From Haliotis asinina (taxonomy: Eukaryota; Mollusca; Gastropoda; Lepetellida; Haliotidae), in assembly GCF_037392515.1 (NCBI RefSeq), contig NW_027133902.1, positions 126,501 to 190,500 of the forward strand: a DNA stretch of 64,000 bases, given 5' to 3'. Under the pieces are notes generated by a model. It saw nothing but the letters and a program-made list of their open reading frames with translations, was not told where the DNA came from and ran no database searches. Every line of letters begins with the position of its first letter. Positions within the stretch are counted from its first letter, which is position 1. Shown here in pieces: positions 36,861 to 47,894 of this stretch. The position numbers and the translations under genes were made by a program.

Positions 36861-39800
36861 CTGAAAATTGTTTTAAATGCGCAATTTAGATATATTGCAT
36901 ATTTTATCCTTGGCATCCAGACCTGAATTGGGCCATTTTCATGGCTACATATCTCATATAACGTGCACTTCAAAGTGTAGTCCTTGATTTGCTAACTGAT
37001 ACCTTTTAGGGGCGAGAGGCGTCCTTTTACACAGACGACTTCTTCTAGCACATTTCTTCTAACAAGGGAAAATACTTTACAGGGGAAACATCTTGGTTAT
37101 CTAACCAGATATGTTCTTCATCAGCGCAAAAGCAGATTTTTTCATCGCTTTAGGGTGTTTATCATATTTTTGTTGTGATGTGTTGTGTTATGCATAGAAC
37201 TCAGGTCACAAATCATTTGTTGGTTAGCAACGTCGTGCCATTCTTTGTTACAGCTATGGTCATACCTAGTGCTTAGAGCTATGGTCATACCTAGTGCTTA
37301 GAGCTATGGTCATACCTAGTGCTTAGAGCTATGGTCATACCTAGTGATTAGAGCTATGGTCATACCTAGTGATTAGAGCTATGGTCATACCTAGTGTTTA
37401 GAGCTTTGGTCATACCTAGTGCTGGGTTTGACGCTGTATAAATGGACATACTATTATTATCAGTCAATAATGTCTGATACTGCCACAATATTGAATCATA
37501 CCATGTGGCACCTTGTATATGTTTCGGACAAGCGTAAACGTTCTTGTGCATGGGTTTGTCACTGGCGCCATGGGAAGAGCGAATACTTTGTATTATCACT
37601 CATTGATCGTAATGCATAAACATGTTATCACCACAGTCGAGCTCGCCCGGGAGACACTGTTTGGGTTTTCTGTATGAGGTTATGGAAGGTGTGTTTTTGT
37701 TACACGTACCAAATACAGTGTTTTCGGCATTTGTTTCGGATGGGGGTGTTTTATATTCCAAATGACCCCTGAAGGTCCCGGGGTAGAATAGGCCTTCAGC
37801 AACCCATGCTTGCCATAAAGGGCGACTCAGCTTGTCGTAAGAGGCGACTAACGGGATCGGGTGGTCAGGCTCGTTGACTTGGTTGACGTATGTAATCGGT
37901 TCCCAATTGCGCAGATCGATGCTCATGTTGTTGATCACTGGATTGTCTGGTCCAGACTCGATTATTTACAGACCGCCGCCATATAGCTGTAACATTGCCG
38001 AGTGCGGCGTAAAACTAAACTCACTCACTCTCTATATTCCAAATATATTAACATGTAATCACAGACATTTGCAAAAAAGAGTCTATCTTTGAAACTTATG
38101 TGTGCTGCCAATGTGCGCACTGTTCAGAACGTTTTATTGGAAGAGCAACATGTTTGTCTGGGTTGTCCGTGTATTATCACTAACGGATAACGACTCCTGA
38201 ACTCAGGAGTACAGTGGCATCGTAGTGGTATGTTTATGATAATCGGTCATCTCCAAAAAAGGGATACGCAAATGTCAGCATGTTTGTGGGTCAACGGAAC
38301 CTGAAAACTCGGTTTGTATCCAGTCGGTAACAGGATGGACACGATAAGTTACAGGATACTAAACTACCATCTACCGACACAGTGGTGCAAAGAAGGAGCG
38401 AACGCACCTGTTTGATTTGACATTACGTCAAAACCTGTGAAGTAATACAGAAGTAATGCATATTTTAGACAAGGGACGCAACTCGCCACGGGAAACAGCT
38501 ACGAGACATTACTCCCTATTAAGCTAACGATATCAATACAGGAGAACGGAAGGGGGTTTACCTTTGAACAAGGGTTGTGAATTGTCTGTGGGAAACGTGG
38601 GCAAGTGGAACAGTGGAGGAAAGGAAACCGGAAACCTCGGTATCCATGGAAACAATGGTGGTCGTATGGTAGGTGGAAGTGACGGCGGAAGGGATTGGAG
38701 AGGATGTGAGATGATTTGTGGGTAGGTGTCGCATCTTTGCCTCCAAACATCAATCATTCGAACCATGCTCTTCTCCTGCTTCCTCCATTTAGCTCTTCTG
38801 TTTTGAAACCAAACCTGAAACAGCGGCGGATAATTCATAGTGTAAACTGGGCACATACAACAAGCATAAACACGAGGCATATATAAAACGTACATAGATA
38901 CACGCATATACATAAAGCATACACAACAGACATATACATGAGACATATACAACACACATATATACGACGCATATACAACACACATACACAAGAGACATAT
39001 ACATGAAGCATATATGACATGCGTAAATAAAACACATATGCATGATACATACACAAGAGACATATACATGAAGCATATATGACATGCGTAAATAAAACAC
39101 ATATGCATGATACATACACAAGAGACATATACATGATACATACACAAGCATGCACATGACGCACATACAAGACGCAGCACACTCATATGACCCATACACA
39201 ACACGCATATACAATAAAGACATACGTGACGCACATACAAGACGCAGCACACTCATATGACCCATACACAACACGCATATACAATAAAGACATACGTGAC
39301 GCACATACAAGACGCAGCACACTCATATGACCCATACACAACACGCATATACAGTAAAGACATACGTGACGCACATACAAGACGCAGCACACTCATATGA
39401 CCCATACACAACACGCATATACAATAAAGACATACGTGACGCACATACAAGACGCATGTACAGCACACACATCAATGACGCATATACAACACGTATACAC
39501 AACACGCATATACAACACGCACATGCATGACGTATATACAACACGCACATGCATGACGTATATACAACACACATACACATACACATATTCTTCACGCATA
39601 TACAAGACAGACATACATGATGCATATAAATGTCATTGATATATACGATGCAGATACATAAGCATATACAAGTATATACAACACGATTGCACACGAAACA
39701 TAGATAAGATGTATTTGTAAAAAGCGCCTAACAACGGCTCGAAGTGCCGTAGCAGCCTTACCGGTGTGCTAACACCTCTGTGTTTTCAAAGCATCACGTT

Positions 39801-42800
39801 GGTTCTGTACTCATGACAACTTGACAATCTCAGGTGTTCCCTAACGTCATGACAGGTGTTCCCTAACGTCATGACAGGTGTTCCCTAACGTCATGACATA
39901 CTTATGATGGTCGCTGAAAGGAATGTAATGTGTTACGTCTCTTGTTTATACTTCAGATCGGTGGGAACTCTCAGTTGGCATCCTGTAAAATTAGTACTGG
40001 AAATGTTTGTCACATATTATCACACATCAAGGCTAGGTTTAGGTTCAGGGAGCTCTCAGTTGGCATCCTTTAAACTAGTACTGGAAATGTTTGTCACATA
40101 TTATCACACATCAAGGCTAGGTTTAGGTTCAGGGAGCTTCCAGGTGGGGTTCGTTAAACTAGTACTGGAAATGTTTGTCACATATTATCACACATCAAGG
40201 CTAGGTTTAGGTTCAGGGAGCTCTCAGTTGGCATCCTTTAAACTAGTACTGGAAATGTTTGTCACATATTATCACACATCAAGGCTAGGTTTAGGTTCAG
40301 GGAGCTCTCAGTTGGCATCCTTTAAACTAGTACTGGAAATGTTTGTCACATATTATCACACATCAAGGCTAGGTTTAGGTTCAGGGAGCTTCCAGGTGGG
40401 GTTCGTTAAACTAGTACTGGAAATGTTTGTCACATATTATCACACATCAAGGCTAGGTTTAGGTTCAGGGAGCTCTCGGTTGGCATCCTTTAAACTAGTA
40501 CTGGAAATGTTTGTCACATATTATCACACATCAAGGCTAGGTTTAGGTTCAGGGAGCTTCCAGGTGGGGTCCTTTAAACTAGTACTGGAAATGTTTGTCA
40601 CATATTATCACACATCAAGGCTAGGTTTAGGTTCAGGGAGCATCCAGGTGGGGTTCTTTAAACTAGTACTGGAAATGTTTGTCACATATTATCACACATC
40701 AAGGCTAGGTTTAGGTTCAGGGAGCTTCCAGGTGGGGTCCTTTAAACTAGTACTGGAAATGTTTGTCACATATTATCACACATCAAGGCTAGGTTTAGGT
40801 TCAGGGAGCTTCCAGGTGGGGTCCTTTAAACTAGTACTGGAAATGTTTGTCACATATTATCACACATCTAAGCTAGGATAATTTTCAGGGAACTTTCAGG
40901 TGGATTCCTTTATACTAGTACTGGAAATGTTTGTCACATATTAAGACATATTAAGTCTGGGTTTAGCTTCAGGGAGCTTCCAGGTGGCGTCCTTTGAACT
41001 AGTACTGGAAATGTATATTACATATTAAGACACATCAAGGCTAGGTTTAGGTTCAGGGAGCTCTCAGGTAGTTTCCTTTAAACTGTTATTGGGAATGTTT
41101 GTCACATATTAAGACAAATCTGAGTCTGTAGATGTAACCTTTGCATTTTAATTTCTAATGAACTTACACACTTTGAAGACAGAACACACTTAAACCTTTT
41201 TCAATTATACTGTGCGTTTGTTGCTAACAGCAGAAAACCGGGTAGAATAGGTGTCCATGCTTGCCGTAAAAGGCGACTCTGCTTGTCGTAAGAGGCGACT
41301 AACGGGATCGGGTGGTCAGGCTCGCTGACTTGGTTGACACGTGTCATCGGTTCCCAGTTGCGCAGATCGATGTTCATGCTGTTGGTCATTGAATTGTCTG
41401 GTCCAGACAGCCTCCATATAGCTGAGCGGCGGAAAACTAAACTCACCCACTTGCTAACACCAGAAACTGGTATAGTTCCTATGCCACAATGGTAAGTGAA
41501 CACGCGGTGAACCTCAAGTACTTTTGAAGCACCTATTAAATCTCTTATCTCTAAAATAGGGTGTAATTATCCGTGTCGGGAGCTTTCTCCACATTCCAAA
41601 CACACCAGCATCAATTGAACTCAACATCACTGTTCCACATCGACGTAACGGGGTGTTTAACAAACCAGACACTAAACATAGGGTATCGAAATCCCTTCTT
41701 ACAAAATGGACAAATCCGATTACGCCGATGCGAGATCTCAGCGTGATTTCATCAAAGGGATGTAATCCGATAGACATTGTCTCCATTGAGTTAGAAAATC
41801 GGAACTTTTGGAAGTATCTACCATTTATATTTCTAGAGGATTTGTTAGCGAGAAGATCAGTCGTAAGCCGTCTCCCGCTTCAGTGGAGGGATGCTCTGAG
41901 GGCAGGCACTGCAGGGTGCGTCTATTCCTGTCCCAAACCAGCAGCAGAATTAACAAGATGATGACAAAATGACACAAGAACAGGAAACGTTCATTCATTT
42001 CGTATGTTTTAACGAATTGTAATTCGTCAGGCAAAAGATGAATACATATATTTGAGAAACATTGAATCCACTCGAGGACCGATTATTGGATATTTTTGGG
42101 TGTTGATTTTCTTATCAATTTGAAAGGCTGTTTTCGCTCAACAGCACGTTATGCACAGATATATACGCGAACACTAAACTGTTTTCAGTAAAGAATTAGA
42201 ACTAAGTGTTTTATAAATATTATCGGTGACATAATATTATTCACGTCAAAATAGGCCATAAGCGGGATCTCTATGACATGACCATGTGTGACGCGATTGA
42301 TTAGGGTTAGGGTTAGGTTCCAAATATGATGCATCAGTGAGAAAGGGTTCAGGTTAGACTTCAAATTTAATGTATCAGTGACAAAACAATGATGTCCGAT
42401 GCAATTTCCTGTTTTGACCTACACCACGTTCCAAAATTATTTCAATTATGCTTCACCTCCCACTCTCGAACCTGCATCTAAGTACGTATATCCTTCACCT
42501 CCCATGGGGAAACCCCTCCCCTAAGTTCATTCTCCTTCCTCAGCCTTGCCACGCTTCAGGAACAGGAACTTTTAGCGTCAATGAGCAAGACTTTAATGAC
42601 ATGAAGAAACGTCGTAAGTCCATGCGATCGGGGTTAGCTAAAATATCACTCATGAGTTATGCAGTAACATGCTTTAATAAAACCAGATGATAGGCCTGTA
42701 TTACAGCGCCTTCTACAATCTCAGCTGGCTCTAAGCAAGTATTTGTCGCGAATAATCGGATTTGTATGTGGTTTTAACCTTTCATTAATAATCGCTTGTT

Positions 42801-45800
42801 TGCTTGTGGAGATTTGTGTTGGTCGGAACTAAACAAGCTACTCACTTGTTGCATAATACTCCCATTGTCCTGATAACACATGTATCTTAATACCTGGATC
42901 ATGAAAGTAATAACCTCAAGATATAATGCGGCATGAAAGGTGTCAGCTTGTGGCATGTCGGTTAATGAAGGGCAGGAATTTTAGTGGAGAATTTCAGATT
43001 TTTGAAAAGTTCTGCACACAATTTCAACCTTTCCATACGACGGAGTTATATATTGGTATATTTGTATACTAATGAACATAGATCTTACAGACAGACTACA
43101 ACCCTCATCAGTGCTCTGTTTATGCTGAATATGTTTGATCGGCCGACCACTTTAATATGGGACCACCCACATCCGTGTAGTAATTACGAAAAATCTAGTT
43201 TGGTATTGTTCAACCTGTCTTTGGAACGATTCATGTCTGATGTATAAGATCTGTTTCATAATACATGTTTATTTTCAAAACCAAATAATGTTAAACTTGT
43301 CCTGACAATCCTTTCCTCAGGGCTCATGGATGACTTGATAGTCATGATTCATGTTTTATTAAAGAAACTGCACCCCTGAATGTACGTGACGAGTGAAGAT
43401 CACTGACCTCCGACCTGGACGTACATGGCCCCTAAGCCGATCACTCTGCCAAACAACTCCTCTCAAAGACCATGACATGTGTTCAACAAGCTGTACTGAT
43501 GGCATAACAATTGTAAAGCCCAAGTCCGCATTGTCCGGCCTTATTTTAGTTGTGTTCCCGAAGTCCCCTAATCTGTTCCTAATTAGTCTCTCGTTGGCCA
43601 ATCAAGGGAGGTAAATTGCAATGTGCCGCTCTTGAGGTCACGTGATGTCAGCGGGAGGCGGTCCGCAGTGAATGCTGTTTCGGGCTCGAGTGATTTTTAA
43701 ATGAGCCAATAATTATCACAATTACCCATATAACTAGAAGCCCCTCGCTAGTCAATACACGGACAATGTTTGGACAATGGCCTGAAAACCATCCCCGACC
43801 CCCTCGGGTGCACCCCTACCCCCAGGCAAACTGATCTTTGGGGCGGGGACGTGAATAGCGAGCGAGATTTAAACACTTCATTAAACGAGTGACAACAGCG
43901 ACCTTGCTCTCAAGAAGGCTTAATCAAAGGTGCCGATTACCAATTACCAGGTAGCAAACAAAGCATCCATGGTATGATGAAGTGAAGACCTTCATGCACT
44001 CGTTGTTCAATACAGATGGGCATTGTTGCATATCCACATTCGATCACTGGAAACATTGTACTTGTTACTCCGTGGAAGTTATCCCCCTATTTAGACTTAA
44101 CACATCGCTGTGTTACATGATGCATTCATTTTAAAAAGAGGCGTGCACAATGTATTGGTTTTAAATATTGTTTTACGACTCTGTCTTAATATTTAAAAGA
44201 CATTTTTGTATGACACATTTTAGCGGCCGTTCCCCTACCAGCAACAAAGACGTCAGCAAAGTGGGTACCCGATAGGATAAGGTGATGTGACTATAGCCAG
44301 CTAGCGCCTAACAGGCAGCTTGGGTTTGTGTGTGCCGTTGAACAGCTTAATTCTATATATACTTTTCTATATATTCATGTTTAGGCTTACGGCGTTTGAT
44401 AACGAAAGTCAAATGATATTATTGAAATTTTGCGTCAAGCCTTCAAACCAAACACTTTGCAATTGGCAAAGCATTCCTTGATCGTATCCAATGATCTCTA
44501 GTTCGATTCCTGTCATCTAGTAACTGATGTGTGCACCTCAACCACGTCACGCGTAGTTTCCGCTGCAGCATTGTAGCCATGACAACATGCACCTCATCTG
44601 TGCGTTGTCGTGTACTAAGATGCCAGGAATACTAAACTGATGTCTACATCATGGTTACTGCCAGCTCACGAAACACATCTGTACCTGATGTGCTTAACAG
44701 CTCTGACCTGAGGGTTGCCGGCAACACCCTGCATGCAAGACGCGACTGAAGGGATCGGGTGGTCAGTGTCCGGGACTCGTACTACCAAGCACGGGGTTGT
44801 CTGTCCCACCTTTCACATTTACATACCACAGTGCTATAACTATATACTGTGTTGAATGTTGTGCCAAACATGATTGTCTCACCTGCACCCTTGCTTCCGT
44901 CAGGTCTACTTTATCTGCGATCTGTTCCCGGAGGGTGCAGTCAGGATAGTGGGTGTGCTGGAACACAGACTCAAGCTCTCGGAGCTGCTCGGCCGAGAAC
45001 GTTGTTCTGTTTCTTCTCTGTTTCTTGCTTGACCCACTTCCGTCAGAACTGACCCCAGTCTCGTCATCTGCTGGTACAGGGAGAATATGTGGTCAATGAC
45101 GTGAACCTAGTAACATGCGAAGGAGTGACAATACACGCAGCAGCACTCAGCTGAGCTAGGCCATGGTCCCCGTTTACGTCAGTACATCCACATGTATGTG
45201 GAACCCACGCCGTCTTTTCGATAAATGAGAACGTTATCCGTTTTGCTACCTCCGTTTCTACGAATGTTTAATATTCCTGACAAGATTCCGAAACAAGAAC
45301 TCTAACATGAGTGAAATACAGCCAGACCAAGAGGTGATGTTTTTATAACGATATATACAAGGGAACGTCACACATCTGTGTCAGTATTATACATAGCATT
45401 ATGTTTATACTATATAGCATTTGTATATAACATATAACATATGGACTACAGACTATAGCATATAGAAACTAGGATATAACATATGGATTACAGACTATAA
45501 CATACTGAAACTAGCATATAACATATGAACTAAAGACTATAGCATATGGAAACTAGGATATAACATATGGACTACAGACTATAGCATATAGAAACTAGCA
45601 TATACCATATGCTACATATACAGTCCCCGTGCGATATCGTCACAACAACTACCTTGTTGTGTTTATTAACATTACTTGCTGAATATGAAACAAGTTTCTG
45701 TTGATAGTAGAGTTGATGCTATTATGTAATTATAATCACAGCCAGCCACATTTAAGTGATATTTCTAAACAGTGCAATTGTCGTGTTGCGAACACGCCTT

Positions 45801-47106
45801 CGCGTCCTGCAAGCTGAGATACATTATACATCAAACTCCCCACAGTTCCTCCTGAAAACATGTTCAGCTTTCGGTTTCAATTCGTCAAGACTGAAGTAAG
45901 TACCATGGGTTTAACAAGATGTTACTAAATGTACAGGTAAATACATACATAGCGTAAGAGCTTATCGTCAGCAAAATGAGTCAATAATTGCAGTTACTCG
46001 AGATGATCATGACAGTTGGTGTAAGCAATGTACAACACTGATCATGAAGTTTGGAAATATAAACCAGGAATCCAACCCGTCTACAGCAGTGCAATAACGT
46101 GATACATGTCCTACACCTGTACCAGCATGCAGGTTCATCAATCTACCTTCCGGACATACTGTACCACTACATGTTCAAGTGCATACAGTCAGGTGTGTGT
46201 GTGTGAGGGCGACTGATAACTGTCGTATACATGTATATCTCACAGTCTAGACACAGCGTCGTGTACTGTGCATTGGCGTTGTCTATGCGATTTCAATGAC
46301 CAGTTACAGATCTGGCTGCCAACAGTTTAACAAAGTATATATGTAATTGTTACTTTGTATCATGCGACTTCTGACGTCATCACATTTAACACAGTAAATC
46401 TATTATATAATTGTTACTTTGTATCTGACGGTTGTCGCTATCATCCCGTTTAGCAAAGTATATATGTAATTGTTACTTTGTATTCGACTTGAGTGTGTGT
46501 GGATGAATGTATGGATTAGGACTTTTCAGCATGGTTCAATCTGATTCTCAACTTTAATGTGTTCATGGCCGAATGCAATCCCAAACAATTCCAGTCTCCA
46601 AACTATATTACAGGACAAATCGTTTAATACGTTTAAATTTCAACATATTTGAAAGATAGTCTCTAAAAACCCATACTGCTGCTCAAGACTGTTTTTTTTT
46701 TCTTCAGATGTCAGAATGTGACTGACCTACACAGTTTTCAATGAAATACAAATATGTGGCAAGAAAAATAAGTTTAGAAAATCAACATTCTGATCACTGT
46801 TTCTTAACGGGAAAATTCGGTACATTTGAATACCGACAAATACTAAACACGCATATTGTTTGTCGCCATAGATGGGGGATGGATGGACAGATTTACAGGA
46901 GTATGGTATTTCAGTTATTCAGTGCTATGTACATTTCCGTGTATCAGAAGAAGAGGGGGCATGTTCAATATCTTACCATCATTCGCATTAAGACTTTCAT
47001 CTCTCTCGGAACTGGCGGAGGAAGTATCATCATCCTCAACATTCAAAGCAACGTCGTCATCATGAAAACTTTGTTCCGCAACATCGTCTGTGGCCTCGGC
47101 TTTCAT
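36688..47106 (-). CDS. PRD-class homeobox transcription factor, whole gene (4 exons)
   Basis: Exons 47106-46977, 45070-44883, 38814-38562 and 36860-36688 join in phase (130 + 188 + 253 + 173 nt) into 247 aa. The homeodomain is residues 61-120: [17 protein letters not shown], then [12 protein letters not shown] and [14 protein letters not shown]. Position 50 is Gln, so this is a PRD-like protein without a visible paired box; no OAR or octapeptide motif is seen. By eye the homeodomain is nearest ALX/DRGX/ARX types, while the end RKQEK recalls ISX. I leave the family open. The N terminus (1-56) is acidic and Ser-rich; residues 135-190 are Pro-rich. It is a nuclear DNA-binding regulator by family. 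Intron 2, of 6.1 kb, splits codons 46/47 of the homeodomain, a common PRD-class position. Confidence 0.87.
36861..37253. other. Homeobox intron 3, first part
   Basis: Intronic sequence between exon 4 and a 25-bp minisatellite. Nothing recognised. Confidence 0.45.
37254..37420. repeat. 25-bp minisatellite, about 7 copies
   Basis: The unit GAGCTATGGTCATACCTAGT plus GCTTA repeats with single-base variants. Confidence 0.92.
37764..38032 (-). mobile_element. Abalone-type SINE copy with 12-bp target duplication
   Basis: A near full-length copy in minus orientation: GAGTGAGTTTAGTTTTACGC, the ATATGGCGGCGGTCTG box, TCGAGTCTGG, GCATCGATCTGCGCAATTGG and a CGCCTCTTACGACAAGC tail. TATATTCCAAAT flanks it at 37752-37763 and 38033-38044, an exact duplication. 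It lies in homeobox intron 3. Confidence 0.88.
38045..38561. other. Homeobox intron 3, part next to exon 3
   Basis: Intronic by the model. If the exon 3 donor were skipped, translation would continue to a stop ending at 38533 (GKPPSVLLY), giving a 199-aa form. Confidence 0.5.
38562..38814 (-). CDS. Homeobox gene exon 3
   Basis: Starts after CCGCTGTTTCAG with [16 protein letters not shown], the end of recognition helix 3 (W48, F49, Q50, N51). A Pro-rich region with repeated PP and FP pairs follows ([20 protein letters not shown]). It ends AAAG before GTAAAC, a moderate donor, in phase 1. Confidence 0.88.
38840..39705. repeat. CGCATATACA-type repeats with a 70-bp tandem core
   Basis: Loose CATATACAACACGCAT repeats surround about four near-exact 70-bp units between 39168 and 39450 (GACGCACATACAAGACGCAG, then ATGACCCATACACAAC). 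The array begins about 25 bp beyond the exon 3 acceptor, inside homeobox intron 2. Cys/Met/Tyr-rich open frames across it are artefacts. Confidence 0.9.
39836..39900. repeat. 22-bp minisatellite, 3 copies
   Basis: Unit AGGTGTTCCCTAACGTCATG plus AC. Confidence 0.85.
39960..41112. repeat. 84-bp array (about 13 copies) in homeobox intron 2
   Basis: The unit contains CTAGTACTGGAAATGTTTGT, CACACATCAAGGCTAGG and TTCAGGGAGCT. Two sub-variants alternate: CTCAGTTGGCATCC and TTCCAGGTGGGGTTC. The length is 28 codons, so a 325-codon frame stays open on the + strand. Right-edge copies from 40870 are diverged and shifted. Confidence 0.95.
41237..41450 (-). mobile_element. Abalone-type SINE copy with ~16-bp target duplication
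   Basis: Minus-orientation copy, shortened near the GGCGGCGG box. It is flanked by TTGCTAACAGCAGAAA (41221-41236) and TTGCTAACACCAGAAA (41451-41466), one mismatch apart. Confidence 0.85.
41467..43539. other. Homeobox intron 2, no gene seen
   Basis: Includes a short telomere-like run (GGGTTAGGGTTAGG) at about 42304-42317. Open frames have no recognisable domain. Confidence 0.45.
43540..43970. promoter_or_regulatory. Candidate intronic enhancer of the homeobox gene
   Basis: Within 430 bp there are a palindromic homeodomain site CTAATTAG (43579-43586), CCAATCA, an E-box TCACGTGA, CAATAATTATC, a GGGGCGGGG box, TTCATTAAAC, and CTTAATCAAAGG, a TCF/LEF-like site. GC content is above the flanks. 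This is inference from site clustering only. Confidence 0.25.
43971..44882. other. Homeobox intron 2, part next to exon 2
   Basis: No gene seen. A short piece of the abalone SINE tail (AAGGGATCGGGTGGTCAG) lies near 44750. Confidence 0.45.
44883..45070 (-). CDS. Homeobox gene exon 2
   Basis: Acceptor CCTGTACCAG and donor GTGCAG/GTGAGACA. It encodes the acidic linker [17 protein letters not shown] (with the split Ala) and homeodomain residues 1-46, through LTEARVQ. Exon phase is 1 in, 0 out. Confidence 0.92.
45400..45612. repeat. AT-rich minisatellite, about 4 copies
   Basis: Units of about 46 bp contain GGATATAACATATGGACTAC and GACTATAGCATATAGAAAC. Confidence 0.85.
46325..46490. repeat. ~60-bp repeat, 3 copies, each with an inverted repeat
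   Basis: AACAAAGTATATATGTAATT then GTTACTTTGTAT. The arms ACAAAGTA and TACTTTGT are inverted, so each copy could form a hairpin. Confidence 0.8.
46977..47106 (-). CDS. Homeobox gene exon 1
   Basis: Starts [14 protein letters not shown] at 47106 with an in-frame TGA four codons upstream, which fixes the start. Acidic and Ser-rich ([14 protein letters not shown]). It ends GATG before GTAAGATATT in phase 1, which matches the phase of exon 2. Confidence 0.82.
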
Positions 47107-47570
47107 ACTGTCGGTTCAATGCCTGAGAATCTACAAAGTCGGCACCCTAAAGTCACTGTAGATTTGGACGGAAACCCTGCGACCTGACGGGAATCGAGCT
47201 GTGGACTTGACTGGGAGGGTGTGGAAGATACGGAGGGTTAGGCAAACACGTCCTCTAATCTGATCTCTGTTTCTGATGAATGAACAAGAGCTCTATCATG
47301 GGGTTTACACCTCACTTGTCATAATACCACAAGTCGCCCCACTAATCTTTCTAATTTCTCCGAATGCTGGGAATTGTTAGAAGATTGGGATCTACGAATG
47401 GAGTTAACAAGAGGCTTAAAATGCACCATTCTTCTTTCAGCCAATCAGATGCCATCCCGCTCAGGGGGGTCCCAGGAGTAAACAGGAGGAGGGGGCGGGG
47501 GACAGCGCCATTCGCGGGGAAGGCTTCATTAGACCAGGGGGATTAAGAGACGGATAATTAGAGGTGTGGG
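47107..47570 (-). promoter_or_regulatory. Probable promoter/5' region of the homeobox gene
   Basis: Between 47430 and 47560 a GC-rich block contains a CCAAT box (GCCAATCAGA), a GC box (GGGGGCGGGG), TAATCC (an Otx/Bicoid-type site, as GGGATTA) and ATAATTAG. Distance to the ATG is 330-460 bp. The transcription start is not identifiable by eye. Confidence 0.35.
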
Positions 47571-47894
47571 TATTGGACTTGTTTGTCTGGTAATTGTTTC
47601 GTGATATTTATCCGCTACCATGTTGCCTTCAAAAGATCTGATTGTCCAGACCAGATTTCATGGAATGGGATTTTCATATGGGGTTAGCTCAATTTTATTG
47701 AAATTGTCGTCACAATTGACATCGTTAGACCAAATCAGACACGTAATAATTTGCAGTGGTTTTTCTTCGCTGTAAAGAGATCTGGTGACGAGCTTACTTT
47801 GAGAATGTACTGCAAACTACATTTAGAGTAAACACACTTGTAACGAACTGATGGATGTATCGAACTGTTTCCTTTGTCCCAGCCTCATGCTGTA

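Larger units (their letters stand above)
45071..46976. other. Homeobox intron 1
   Basis: GT-AG intron of 1906 bp, AT-rich. It contains two small tandem repeats listed separately. No further exon seen. Confidence 0.6.

Noticed and set aside
38789-39694. Cys/Met/Tyr-rich frames of up to 239 codons on the minus strand.
   Set aside because: Translation of a CGCATATACA repeat; only the part at 38562-38814 is coding (homeobox exon 3).
41514-41961. Overlapping frames of 90 and 102 codons on opposite strands in homeobox intron 2.
   Set aside because: No recognisable domain, splice context or codon bias on either strand.
42304-42317. Telomere-type (TTAGGG)n repeats.
   Set aside because: Only about two and a half units; too short to be an interstitial telomere of note.
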